Source: Marisediminicola sp040546025
Lineage (GTDB): Bacteria; Actinomycetota; Actinomycetes; Actinomycetales; Microbacteriaceae
Length of the DNA stretch: 64,000 nucleotides
Direction of reading: 5' to 3'
Assembly: GCF_040546025.1 (NCBI RefSeq)
Contig: NZ_JBEPNA010000001.1
Coordinates: 310,001 to 374,000, forward strand
The notes below the pieces were generated by a model, which saw only the letters and a program-made list of their open reading frames with translations, made no database searches and had not been told where the DNA came from. Of the stretch, positions 41,455 through 50,070 are shown piece by piece. Position numbers and translations under genes: made by a program. Every line of letters starts with the position of its first letter. Within the stretch, counting starts at the first letter, position 1.

Positions 41455-42234
41455 CTACTCGCCGCGGTAGCCGATCCCGCAGGAGATCCCCGTGGCGTCG
41501 GACCCCGGATCCCAGCCGGGAACATCCTCAACGGCCGGCGTCGCGAGCTCGGTCACGACGACCCGGCAGGCCTCGATCGTGGCGCCGGACTCGAATGGCA
41601 CGGTGAATCCGTAGTGACCGTAGGCCCACTGGCTGAGGTCCGGTAGCGTGCGGCCGCTCTCGTAGTTGGTGATCGCGGTGCCCGCCCCGGACCCGGTCAT
41701 CTGATAGCGCCCCGTACACGTCGTCGTGGTGTCGATCGCCTGGACCTTGTCACCGGAGGCGACCTTCGCGTAGTACGGGCTGCCGAGCGCAAGGTCGACC
41801 GGGGCAACGAAAGTCTCGCCCTCAGGGCTGCTCGCGAGGTCGATGCGCATCAGGCTGCTGCCGAACTTCGCGAGGGACTCCTCCGAGATCGGGGCGGATG
41901 CGTCGGACACGCTTCGCCCCTCCAGGGCTGTGCACTGCTCGACGAAGTCCTCGACGAGTGGCGCGGCCGCGGTGTCGGTCGAGGCGACCGGCTCACGTCC
42001 GGTGATCGAGATTTCCAGCGTCGTCCCGTCGATCGCGCGCACCTTCGCCGACACCGTGAAGAGCACGTCGTCGGGTTTCGCCGTCTTCTCGGGTGTGGGT
42101 TCCGGCGACGGCTCGACCGTGGCGCTGGGCTCGGGTTCCGGCGCGGTCGCCGGAGCGCTTGTGCAGCCGGCGAGCGCCAACAGGGCGCCGATCGACACGG
42201 CGACGCGAACGGAACGAGCAAGGGAAATGGCCAC
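41455..42234 (-). CDS. Secreted lipoprotein, unknown function
   Basis: The 259-residue product has a signal with lipobox LALAGCTS, then a Pro/Glu-rich linker (PEPEPSATVEPSPEPTPEK) and a domain of about 200 residues with three Cys. It is probably a surface lipoprotein of a kind common in Microbacteriaceae. It lies 32 nt downstream of galK on the same strand and may share its transcript. I see no motif that gives a function. Confidence 0.75.
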   Translation of the reverse strand: MAISLARSVRVAVSIGALLALAGCTSAPATAPEPEPSATVEPSPEPTPEKTAKPDDVLFTVSAKVRAIDGTTLEISITGREPVASTDTAAAPLVEDFVEQCTALEGRSVSDASAPISEESLAKFGSSLMRIDLASSPEGETFVAPVDLALGSPYYAKVASGDKVQAIDTTTTCTGRYQMTGSGAGTAITNYESGRTLPDLSQWAYGHYGFTVPFESGATIEACRVVVTELATPAVEDVPGWDPGSDATGISCGIGYRGE

Positions 42235-42266
42235 AAGGGTCTCCAGGATTGTGGCGCAGCGCGCCG

Positions 42267-43424
42267 CTAGTCGCGACTGGCTCCCTTGGCAGCGCTCACC
42301 ACGAAAGTATCAGGCTGCCCGAATCCGTGCTCGGCAAACGCCCCATCGATAGCGACTTGCAATCTCGACACGGCATCCGTCGGTACGAGCGCGATCGCGG
42401 CACCGCCGAACCCGCCGCCGGTCATCCGGGCGCCGAGGGCGCCGTTCATCGTCGCGGTCTCCACGGCGAGGTCGAGCTCGGGCACCGAGATCTCGAAATC
42501 GTCGCGCATCGAGCGGTGGGATGCATCGAGCAGGTCGCCGATCGCCCGCGGGCCCTTCTCGCGCAAGGTGCGCACGGTATCGAGCACGCGCTCGTTCTCG
42601 GTGACGATGTGCCGCACCCGACGGAATGTCACCTCGTCGAGAACCTCGCGAGCGCGTGGGAGGTCGTCGACGGTGACTTCGCGCAGAGAGGTGACCCCGA
42701 GCAGCTTCGCGCCCAGCTCGCAGGACGCGCGGCGGTCGGCGTAGCCCCCGGTCGCGTGGGAGTGGCTGACGCCCGTGTCGATGATGAGCAGTTCGAGCCC
42801 GGCCGCGGCAAAGCCGAGGTCGACGACCTCCGACTCGAGCGTGCGGCAGTCGAGGAAGACGGCCGAGTCGGTTTCGCCGAGCAGCGATGCCGACTGGTCC
42901 ATGATCCCGGTTGGGGCGCCGACGGCCTTGTTCTCGGCGAGCTGTCCGACGCGCGCGAGAGTGCGCCGGTCGAGCCCGAGATGCCAGACATCGTTGAGGG
43001 CGAGCGCGACGGCGCTCTCGATCGCGGCCGACGACGAGAGCCCGGCACCGACGGGAACGTCGGAGTCGATGAAGATGTCGAAGCCGGGAACGGCTGCGAG
43101 GTCGGCGCCGTGCTCGCCGAGCGCCCAGGCGACGCCGAGTGGATAGGCCGACCAGCCGTGCAGGTTGTCGGTGTCGAGCTCGGAGAGGTCGAGCTCCACG
43201 AGCTCGTCCGCGAATGAGCTCGCGATGCGCAGCATCCGGTCGGAGCGGAGGCCGAGCGCGAGGATTGTGCGCCGGTTGATCGCGAACGGCAGCACGAAGC
43301 CCTCGTTGTAGTCGGTGTGCTCACCGATGAGGTTGACCCGGCCGGGGGCAGACCACAGGCCGCTCGGCTCATACCCGAAGGTCTCAGCGAAGCCCGCTCG
43401 AACCTCGTCCCTGATGTCGGTCAT
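42267..43424 (-). CDS. galK: Galactokinase
   Basis: GalK phosphorylates alpha-D-galactose at C1 in the Leloir pathway. The 385-residue protein has the GHMP motifs: GRVNLIGEHTDYNEGFVLP (galactose binding), PVGAGLSSSAAIESAVAL (ATP loop) and MTGGGFGGAAIALV near the C-terminus. Its ATG overlaps the galT stop by 4 nt. Confidence 0.97.
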   Translation of the reverse strand: MTDIRDEVRAGFAETFGYEPSGLWSAPGRVNLIGEHTDYNEGFVLPFAINRRTILALGLRSDRMLRIASSFADELVELDLSELDTDNLHGWSAYPLGVAWALGEHGADLAAVPGFDIFIDSDVPVGAGLSSSAAIESAVALALNDVWHLGLDRRTLARVGQLAENKAVGAPTGIMDQSASLLGETDSAVFLDCRTLESEVVDLGFAAAGLELLIIDTGVSHSHATGGYADRRASCELGAKLLGVTSLREVTVDDLPRAREVLDEVTFRRVRHIVTENERVLDTVRTLREKGPRAIGDLLDASHRSMRDDFEISVPELDLAVETATMNGALGARMTGGGFGGAAIALVPTDAVSRLQVAIDGAFAEHGFGQPDTFVVSAAKGASRD

Positions 43425-44506
43425 GCTTTCGCGATTCCTTCCCGGATGAATGCGGCGGCCTGCTCCGGCGCGACGTCGCCGATCCAGGCGCCCATCGCGG
43501 CTTCGGACCCGGCGAGGTACTTGAGCTTGTTCTCGGCGCGTCGCGGCGACGTGACCTGGAGCATGAGACGGATCTCGTCGCGCTTCTCGGTGACCGGTGC
43601 CTGGTGCCAGGCGGCGATATAGGGCGTCGGAGTGTCGTAGAGCGCATCGATGCCGCGCAGGAGGCGTAGGTAGATGCTCGACAGCTCGTCGCGCTCGGCC
43701 TCGTTGGTGGCGGCGAAGTCGGGGATGTGGCGGTGGGGGAGCATGTGCACCTCGATGGGCCAGCGCGCCGCGAACGGCACGAACGCCGTCCAGTGCTCGC
43801 CGCTCAGGACGACCCGCTCGCTGGCGCGCTCACTCGTGAGGATCTGCTCGAACAGGTCGGGACCCACCGCGTCGACCTGGTCGATCAGGCGGCGGGTGCG
43901 CGGGGTGACGTAGGGGTAGGCGTAGATCTGGCCGTGCGGGTGGCTCAGCGTCACGCCGATCTCCTCGCCGCGGTTCTCGAACGGGAACACCTGCTCGATG
44001 CCCGGCAGCGCCGAGAGCGCCGCGGTGCGGTCGGCCCACGCCTCGATCACCGTGCGCGCGCGCGACTGGGTCAGGCTGCCGAACGACCCCTCGTGCTCGG
44101 GGCTGAAGCAGACGACCTCGCAGCGGCCGATGGACGGATGCGTGCGGCCGATGCCGACACTCCCGGCGGCGGGCACGTCGCCCAGTTCGGGACCGAACGA
44201 CGGCGACCGGTTCTCAAACACCGCAACGTCGTAGTTGTCAGGGATCTCCGACGGGTTCGTGTCGGTTGCGGGAGCGAGCGGGTCGAGGTGCGCCGGCGGC
44301 AGGAATACGCGGTTCTGCCGCGCCGAGGCGATCGACACCCACTCCCCGGTCAGGACGTCCTGGCGCATCGTCGCGGTGGCCGGACGAGGATCGAGCACGC
44401 GCGCGTCCGGCTTGCGATGCGGGCTCAGCGTCGAATCGGCGTCATCGAAATAGATCAACTCCCGTCCGTCGGCAAGAACATATTCGCGCTTCGTAATGGG
44501 AGCCAT
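43421..44506 (-). CDS. galT: Galactose-1-phosphate uridylyltransferase
   Basis: GalT exchanges UMP between UDP-glucose and galactose 1-phosphate. The protein of 361 residues has the active-site motif VTLSHPHGQIYAYPY with the uridylylated His between Pro and Gly flanks, FENRSPSF, and a second half with PHRHIPDF. I chose ATG 44506 (MAPITKREY), with AAGG just upstream, over a TTG six codons earlier. galT-galK form an operon. galM diverges from it 53 bp away. Confidence 0.95.
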   Translation of the reverse strand: MAPITKREYVLADGRELIYFDDADSTLSPHRKPDARVLDPRPATATMRQDVLTGEWVSIASARQNRVFLPPAHLDPLAPATDTNPSEIPDNYDVAVFENRSPSFGPELGDVPAAGSVGIGRTHPSIGRCEVVCFSPEHEGSFGSLTQSRARTVIEAWADRTAALSALPGIEQVFPFENRGEEIGVTLSHPHGQIYAYPYVTPRTRRLIDQVDAVGPDLFEQILTSERASERVVLSGEHWTAFVPFAARWPIEVHMLPHRHIPDFAATNEAERDELSSIYLRLLRGIDALYDTPTPYIAAWHQAPVTEKRDEIRLMLQVTSPRRAENKLKYLAGSEAAMGAWIGDVAPEQAAAFIREGIAKA

Positions 44507-44546
44507 CAGCCTTGTTTCTCTCAACAGACGAGCGCCGGTATTCCCC

Positions 44547-44552
44547 TAGTCT
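44547..44552 (+). promoter_or_regulatory. Candidate -10 box, leaderless galM
   Basis: TAGTCT is followed by 7 nt and the ATG of the epimerase gene, with no ribosome binding site. Confidence 0.4.
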
Positions 44553-44559
44553 TGGGCGC

Positions 44560-45474
44560 ATGAGCACACCCACCGGGGAACAATTCGCACTCACGAGGAC
44601 GAGCGGGAATCGGCAATCACGGGCAATCATAACGGAGCTGGCGGCTGGCCTTCGCGCCCTCTCGGTCGACGGAATCGATCTCGTCGAGACCTACCCCGAC
44701 ACTGCCCTCCCTCCCTATGGCTCCGGCATCGTGCTCGTCCCGTGGCCGAACCGTGTCCGCGACGGCGCGTGGATGCTGGATGGCAGCGCGCAGCAGCTCG
44801 ACCTCACCGAGGCCCCGCGGGGCAACGCCATCCACGGACTGCTGCGCAACACGGGCTACCGTGTCGCCGAACGCAGCGACGACGCGGTGACCCTCGCGGC
44901 GACCGTGTTCCCGCAGCATGGCTACAAGTTCCAGCTCGAGACGACCGTGCGCTACGCGCTGACCGACGACGGGATCGCCGTCACGCACGGCATCCACAAC
45001 GTCGGCACAGCGAGCGCGCCCGTCGCCGTCGGCGCGCACCCGTACCTGCGCCTCGGCGACGTGCCCGTCGAGGACCTCACCCTCACACTCCCGGCGACGA
45101 CCCACATCGAAGTCGACGACCGTCTCAACCCGGTCACGGTGACCGCGGTCGACGGCACCGGCCACGACCTCAGGGCCGGCGGCCGGGTCGGCGACCTCCA
45201 GCTCGATGACGGCTTCGGCGGGGTCGGCTCGGGTGCCACCCATCGGCTGACCGCGCCGGACGGCCGCTTCGTCGAGCTCTCGCGCGACCCGGAATTCGCC
45301 TGGGTGCAGGTGTTCACGAACAGAAAGTTCCCGCGGGACGGGGAGCTCGGCCTCGCGATCGCGGTCGAGCCGATGACCGCACCAGCGAACGCCTTCAATA
45401 GCGGTGAGGGGGTGCGCTGGCTGGAACCGGGGCAGACGTGGAGCTTGGGTTGGGGCATCCGTTATTCTGGGTAG
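44560..45474 (+). CDS. galM: Aldose 1-epimerase family protein (galactose mutarotase)
   Basis: The 304-residue protein has the mutarotase beta-sandwich pattern: PWPNRVRDGAW, NAIHGLLRNTGY with a catalytic His, and VAVGAHPYLRLGD with the second His. The C-terminal IAVEPMTAPANAFNSGEG holds the Glu base. It converts beta- to alpha-galactose before GalK. It diverges from galT-galK, so the three genes give a local galactose pathway. The ATG has a TAGTCT box 7 nt upstream. Confidence 0.92.
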   Translation: MSTPTGEQFALTRTSGNRQSRAIITELAAGLRALSVDGIDLVETYPDTALPPYGSGIVLVPWPNRVRDGAWMLDGSAQQLDLTEAPRGNAIHGLLRNTGYRVAERSDDAVTLAATVFPQHGYKFQLETTVRYALTDDGIAVTHGIHNVGTASAPVAVGAHPYLRLGDVPVEDLTLTLPATTHIEVDDRLNPVTVTAVDGTGHDLRAGGRVGDLQLDDGFGGVGSGATHRLTAPDGRFVELSRDPEFAWVQVFTNRKFPRDGELGLAIAVEPMTAPANAFNSGEGVRWLEPGQTWSLGWGIRYSG

Positions 45475-45520
45475 TTGATCGGGGGCCAGTTTCCTCGCCG
45501 CCGTGTTCGACCGGAGGACC

Positions 45521-46624
45521 ATGAACGTAGCGCCACTGCCCTCCAGTCCTGAGGTCGGCGGAACGGCTCGCGAGCCGAGCCCGTCCGACATCCGGCGGTG
45601 GAGGCGCTACCTCGCCGACGAACGCGCCGAGGCGGCCGTCTACCGCGATCTCGCGCGGCGGCGTTCCGGCGAGGAGCGCGAGATCCTCCTTGCGCTCGCC
45701 GAGGCCGAGGGGCGCCACCAGCAGCACTGGATCGCCCTGCTCGGCGACGACGCGGAACCGCGCCGTGGCGGTGACACGCGCACCAGGGTGCTGGGCTTCC
45801 TCGCCCGCCAGTTCGGGTCGGTCTTCGTGCTGGCGCTCGCGCAACGGGCCGAGTCGCGGTCGCCCTATGAGATGGATGCGGATGCGACGGCCGCGATGGC
45901 CGCGGACGAGCGGATCCACGAGGAAGTCGTGCGCGGACTGGCCGCGCGCGGCCGAAGCCGGCTCTCGGGAAGCTTCCGTGCCGCCGTTTTCGGCGCGAAC
46001 GACGGGCTCGTCAGCAACCTCGCCCTGGTCGCCGGGGTCAGCGCGAGCGGCCTTGCCCCCGGCGCGGTACTCCTCACCGGCGTGGCCGGGCTGCTTGCCG
46101 GCGCCCTCTCGATGGGAGCGGGGGAGTACGTCTCGGTGCGGTCGCAGCGCGAACTGCTCGAATCATCTACACCCAACCCGAGCGCGGGCAACGTCGTTCC
46201 CGACCTCGACGTCGACGCGAATGAGCTCGCGCTGGTCTACCGGGCCCGCGGGATGACCCCGGAGGAGGCCGCCGCGCGCGCGGGCGAGATGCTCGCCGAC
46301 CACGCGCTGCGCGACTCGAGCGACGGCGGCGACGACCACGAGGCCGTCGGCACCGCGATGAAGGCCGCCGCGACAAGCTTCTGCTTCTTCGCGTCGGGCG
46401 CGATCATCCCCATCATCCCGTTCCTGTTCGGCATCAGCGGCATCGCGGCGCTCGTCATCGCCGCCGTGCTCGTCGGTGTCGCTCTGCTCGCGACGGGCGC
46501 CGTCGTCGGCATCCTGTCGGGCGGTCCGCCGCTCAAGCGCGCCCTGCGGCAGCTCGCGATTGGCTACGGCGCCGCGGCCGCGACCTACCTCCTCGGCCTC
46601 GCGTTCGGCACGGTGGTCGGCTGA
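45521..46624 (+). CDS. Ferritin-like / VIT1-CCC1 fusion membrane protein (iron or manganese transporter)
   Basis: The 367-residue protein joins an N-terminal ferritin-like helical domain (about 20-140; DERAEAAVYRDLA and EAEGRHQQHW carry likely metal ligands) to a C-terminal VIT1/CCC1 membrane domain with five helices (FGANDGLVSNLALVAGV, SMGAGEYVSVRSQREL). The same fusion is known in MbfA, a membrane-bound ferritin that exports iron. GGAGG lies 3 nt before the ATG. The metal and direction of transport are inferred. Confidence 0.87.
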   Translation: MNVAPLPSSPEVGGTAREPSPSDIRRWRRYLADERAEAAVYRDLARRRSGEEREILLALAEAEGRHQQHWIALLGDDAEPRRGGDTRTRVLGFLARQFGSVFVLALAQRAESRSPYEMDADATAAMAADERIHEEVVRGLAARGRSRLSGSFRAAVFGANDGLVSNLALVAGVSASGLAPGAVLLTGVAGLLAGALSMGAGEYVSVRSQRELLESSTPNPSAGNVVPDLDVDANELALVYRARGMTPEEAAARAGEMLADHALRDSSDGGDDHEAVGTAMKAAATSFCFFASGAIIPIIPFLFGISGIAALVIAAVLVGVALLATGAVVGILSGGPPLKRALRQLAIGYGAAAATYLLGLAFGTVVG

Positions 46625-46670
46625 CCGGCGACGTCGTCGACCGGCCATCCGACATCCAGCCTCGTGTGGG

Positions 46671-46676
46671 CATAAT
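46671..46676 (+). promoter_or_regulatory. Candidate -10 box before the 155-aa gene
   Basis: CATAAT lies 5 nt before the ATG at 46682, with no ribosome binding site. It is consistent with a leaderless transcript. Confidence 0.35.
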
Positions 46677-46681
46677 TGCCC

Positions 46682-47149
46682 ATGATTTCCACCGAACTGG
46701 CCAGGGCGCTGCACGACTCCGGACTCGTGTGGCATCCCGCCTCGGGGGACGCGTTCCGCATCGACCGACCCGAGGTCGACGCCGACGTCTTCACGGTGAG
46801 CGAGATGACAGTGGAGGCTTACGAGCATCCGACCGGCACGATCCTCGGCTTCAATGGCACAACCGAGTGGGCGCTTGACTCGGTCGACCTCGAGGATGCC
46901 CTGTGGCTTCCCCGCGAGGACCAGCTGCGCGACCTGCTCCGCGCAACGTTCCGCAGCCTCCAGCGAGCCACAGACCGCGAGGACGACGATCCCGTGTACC
47001 GGGTCGAGGCGGTCATTGCGGGCAAGACGGTGTCGTTCACCGGGTCGGATGCCGCCGACGCCTACGGACGGGCGTTGCTTGCCCTGATTGACCTCTCCTC
47101 GGCAAGCCCTGTTGATGATCAGGCGGCTGGCGTACCGTGGATCCCATGA
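46682..47149 (+). CDS. Conserved hypothetical protein (155 aa)
   Basis: The soluble protein starts MISTELARALHDSGLVWHP and contains FNGTTEWALDSVDLEDALWLPREDQL. Close relatives in Microbacteriaceae are often labelled pilus assembly protein CpaE, but no P-loop or receiver motif is present, so that label looks wrong. Its stop overlaps the start of the next small gene (ATGA), so the two are coupled. Confidence 0.72.
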   Translation: MISTELARALHDSGLVWHPASGDAFRIDRPEVDADVFTVSEMTVEAYEHPTGTILGFNGTTEWALDSVDLEDALWLPREDQLRDLLRATFRSLQRATDREDDDPVYRVEAVIAGKTVSFTGSDAADAYGRALLALIDLSSASPVDDQAAGVPWIP

Positions 47150-47475
47150 CACATCACGATGGAAACGAGTCAGAGCACACCCACGAGCCAGCGGTGCCGA
47201 CCGCCGACGAAGCCGCGGACTACGTGCATCCGGTTGACAGGGGCGACGGCACGATAGAGGAGCCGCTCGCCAGCGAAGACCAGGGCAGCTATGTGAGCGG
47301 GGCCGTGCACGAGCACGTACCAAGCGAGGACACCGTACCGATGACGATGGATGAGAAGGGTGATTACGTCACTCCGGTCGACCACGGCGCCGGCACTGAG
47401 ATCGACGCTGACGAGGAAGCTGGCGAATACGTCGACGCCGATCACAGCGACGAGAAGCAGCGCGATACGAAGTAG
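47146..47475 (+). CDS. Small acidic repeat-containing protein (109 aa)
   Basis: The product is very acidic and lacks hydrophobic segments. It has internal repeats: DYVHPVDRGDGT, SYVSGAVHEH, DYVTPVDHGAGT and EYVDADHSDE, each an aromatic-Val motif in an acidic setting. It is likely disordered. The ATG overlaps the previous stop by 4 nt. No function can be given. Confidence 0.65.
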   Translation: MTHHDGNESEHTHEPAVPTADEAADYVHPVDRGDGTIEEPLASEDQGSYVSGAVHEHVPSEDTVPMTMDEKGDYVTPVDHGAGTEIDADEEAGEYVDADHSDEKQRDTK

Positions 47476-47504
47476 CGGGCCGTTCGCGCCGTGCGTCGAC
47501 CGGC

Positions 47505-48232
47505 CGCAGTGGGTGCGCGACACGCTGCACGGCGTGTGGGTGTGGCGGCAATCCTCGACCTGATGCAACCCACGACCCGGGCCGCCCGGGTGGTCGTCGG
47601 CGTGGGGGCTGCCGGCGCGCTTCCCGCGGACTGGCCGGATACGCAGACTGGGCGCGGCTGCACGATCGCCAATTGCGGGTCGGCATCGTGCACTCGGCCG
47701 CCAACCTCGTCGCCACTGGCCTCTTCGCGGCCTCGTTCGTTCAGCGGGCGAGGGGGCGCCACGGAAGCGGCAAGGTGCTGAGCTTCACGGGGCTCGCCTT
47801 CGTGTCGGCGGCCGCCTTCCCGGGCGGGCACCTCAGCTACCGGCAGGCTGCCGGGATGAACCGCGCCGCCGACATCGTCGACCGTTTTCCGCGAGGGTGG
47901 CACGCCATCGGTGCTCTGTCCGACCTCGCTGAGGGGCGCCTGATTCGGTGCACGGTCGGTGAGCTGCTGCTGGTCGTCTATCGGCGCGGCGAGCACGTGA
48001 TGGTGCTCTCCGACACCTGCAGCCACCTCTCCGGGCCGCTGAGCGACGGGAGCCTAGCCAGTGGCGAGCGCACCGCCAGCGCCGAGCCGTGCGTCGAGTG
48101 TCCGTGGCACGGGAGTACGTTCCCGCTGATCTCCGGTGACGTGGTGGCGGCCCCGCGACCGCACACCAGCCCATGTTCGGCACGCGGGTCGTCGCAGGCG
48201 CCGTCGAGGCGCACCTGCCCGAAACGCGCTAG
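47505..48232 (+). pseudogene. Frameshifted DUF2231-Rieske [2Fe-2S] protein
   Basis: Pieces of one protein lie in different frames. RDTLHGVWV (frame 3) jumps to AAILDLMQPTTRAARVVVGVGAAGALPA (frame 1), with the expected GHPLHP part missing. GLAGYADWARLHDRQL and VGIVHSAANLVATGL follow in frame 3, leading into the Rieske motif CSHLSGPL and CVECPWHGSTF. After DVVAA the family end continues in another frame as GPATAHQPMFGTRVV and ends at a TAG at 48230. At least three lesions are therefore present. Rieske ligands survive but the gene looks broken. Confidence 0.75.
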
Positions 48233-48241
48233 CGCGGTTGA

Positions 48242-48257
48242 GTGAGCAGGCCGCCCG
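48242..48257. repeat. Left 16-bp direct repeat flanking the DUF222-HNH gene
   Basis: GTGAGCAGGCCGCCCG here is identical to 50031-50046. It lies about 145 bp before the HNH gene. The sequence is related to the arm of the palindromic element at 49929-50013. Confidence 0.75.
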
Positions 48258-48402
48258 TGGCCGTGTTGGAATGCGGGCCGGACGCCCGTGACTCCTCCTC
48301 CACAGGTCCCCCGTCGCGAGGGTTATCCACAGGCATTACCCCAGATCAGGCTATGGTTTACAGTCCGTCAGCAATGTCGGTGGCATCTGTCAATGTGTGG
48401 GT

Positions 48403-49908
48403 ATGTCCAAAGCAACCGATCTCCTCGCCGCGAGTGCTCACTCGTGCGTGTCAGTCTGGGCCGGTGCGTTGACCGGATTCGGTGACCAAGTCGGTGAGCA
48501 CCCGGATCCGGTGACGGGCTCGTTCGGCGAGGCCATCGTGGTAGCTCCTGCGCAACTGGATGTCGAGTCCATGTCCGACGCGGGCCTGCTCCGGGCGATC
48601 CGGTCCGGCTACGACCTGAAACGCCAGGTCGATGCCCTCCTGGTCCGGGCCGCCGGAGAACTCAGCGTCCGGTCGCGCCCCTCTCTCGGCCAGGGCGGGC
48701 TCGCGAAGTCCTCCGGGCATACCTCCCCCGCGGCGCTGCTCACCGAGCTGGGCCGGATCACCCTCGCTGAGGCCGGGAAGACAGTGCGGCTGGGCGAGGC
48801 CACCACCGCCCCGGTGTCCCTGCTCGGGGAGCGTCTCCCGGCCCCGTTCCCGCTCGTCGCCGACGCCGTCAACACCGGTGCGGTGCAGGTCGATGCGGCG
48901 CAGGCGATTATCACCAGCCTGACCCAGGCCGCCCCACGCGCCCTCCCGGAGCACCTGGTCGCCGCCGAGTCGGAGCTGGTCGACTTCGCCGCCGCCCATC
49001 CAGCGGACACCGTGCGGAAGCTCTCGGTCGCCTGGCGTGACGCGCTCGACACCGACGGGGTCGCACCGAGGGAGGAGGCGCTGATCGCGCTGCGGTCGCT
49101 GCGGTGGTCCAAGCAGGGCAACGGGTTGGAGCGGTGCACCATCGACCTCGACCCGCTCGGTGCCGGGTATGTGCGCACGATGATCGACGCGATGGTCGGC
49201 GACGCCCTGCGCACGGTGCGGTTCGAGGCGGAGTCCGCCGTGAACGGCGCGGCGGGAGCCAAGGGCGGCCACAGCCACGGCGACGATGGGGTGGACCGCG
49301 ACAACTGCTCGGCCGACCACATCGAGCTCCAGGACCCGCGTACCATCCCGAGGATCGCGGCCGACGCCCTCATTGATGTGGCCCGGCACATGATGGGCTG
49401 CACCACCGCCCCCGGAACCCTCCCGCACACCACCCTGGTCATCCGGATGACCCTGGAGCAGCTCCAGACCGGTCTTGGTGTCGCCCAGCTGGACGGCGTC
49501 GAGGAGCCCATCACCGCCAGTGCCGCCCGGATTCTCGCCGCGGACGCAGAGCTGATTCCTGCGGTCCTCGGCGGAAAAGGCCAGGTCCTCGACCTCGGCG
49601 TCGGCAAACGACTGTTCACCCGCGCCCAGCGGATCGCGTTCGCTGAACGCGACGGCGGCTGCGCCGTCACCGGCTGCGGGAAACCTCCGTCCTACACGGA
49701 GGCGCACCACATTCACTGGTGGTCGAACGGTGGGCCAACGAATTTGAACAACGGGATCCTCTTGTGCACCGGCCACCACCACGTGATCCACAACGGTTGG
49801 ACAGTGCAGGTCATCGACAACGTGCCTTGGTTGATCCCACCTGCACGCATCGACCCGACCCGCACCCCGAGGCGCGGCGGAAGATTGCCGATGCCACACC
49901 CGTCCTGA
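48403..49908 (+). CDS. DUF222 / HNH endonuclease domain protein (13E12 repeat family)
   Basis: The 501-residue protein has a helical DUF222 domain (about 40-330) and a C-terminal HNH nuclease (CAVTGCGKPPSYTEAHHIHWW, then LLCTGHHHVIHNG) with two Cys and the HHI metal site intact. Such proteins occur in many copies in Actinobacteria, and their role is unclear; mobility has been proposed. ATG 48403 is chosen, with GTG 48397 as alternative; no ribosome binding site is evident. The gene sits between 16-bp direct repeats at 48242 and 50031. Confidence 0.85.
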   Translation: MSKATDLLAASAHSCVSVWAGALTGFGDQVGEHPDPVTGSFGEAIVVAPAQLDVESMSDAGLLRAIRSGYDLKRQVDALLVRAAGELSVRSRPSLGQGGLAKSSGHTSPAALLTELGRITLAEAGKTVRLGEATTAPVSLLGERLPAPFPLVADAVNTGAVQVDAAQAIITSLTQAAPRALPEHLVAAESELVDFAAAHPADTVRKLSVAWRDALDTDGVAPREEALIALRSLRWSKQGNGLERCTIDLDPLGAGYVRTMIDAMVGDALRTVRFEAESAVNGAAGAKGGHSHGDDGVDRDNCSADHIELQDPRTIPRIAADALIDVARHMMGCTTAPGTLPHTTLVIRMTLEQLQTGLGVAQLDGVEEPITASAARILAADAELIPAVLGGKGQVLDLGVGKRLFTRAQRIAFAERDGGCAVTGCGKPPSYTEAHHIHWWSNGGPTNLNNGILLCTGHHHVIHNGWTVQVIDNVPWLIPPARIDPTRTPRRGGRLPMPHPS

Positions 49909-49928
49909 ACAAGGGGCCGGGTTCTGCC

Positions 49929-50046
49929 GGTTGAGCAGCGCGCCCTGGCGTGCGTGTCGAAACCGACCGCAGTCGCGTGGCTTCGACACGGTCGCTGCGC
50001 GGCCTGCTCAACCAGCTGAAGCTCAGCCGGGTGAGCAGGCCGCCCG
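49929..50046. repeat. Palindromic repeat element with GGTTGAGCAG / TTCGACACGG arms, plus right 16-bp repeat
   Basis: The left arm starts GGTTGAGCAG (49929) and ends GTGTCGAAAC; the right arm starts GGCTTCGACACGG (49979) and ends CTGCTCAACC (50013). They form an imperfect inverted repeat of about 35 bp with a 15-bp loop. The right copy of GTGAGCAGGCCGCCCG follows at 50031. Fragments with TTCGACACGGTCG recur at 52723 and in related form near 58200. This looks like a dispersed REP-type element of Microbacteriaceae and lies between convergent HNH and arsA genes. Confidence 0.7.
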
Positions 50047-50070
50047 AAGAGAGGTGTGTCCATTCACGGG

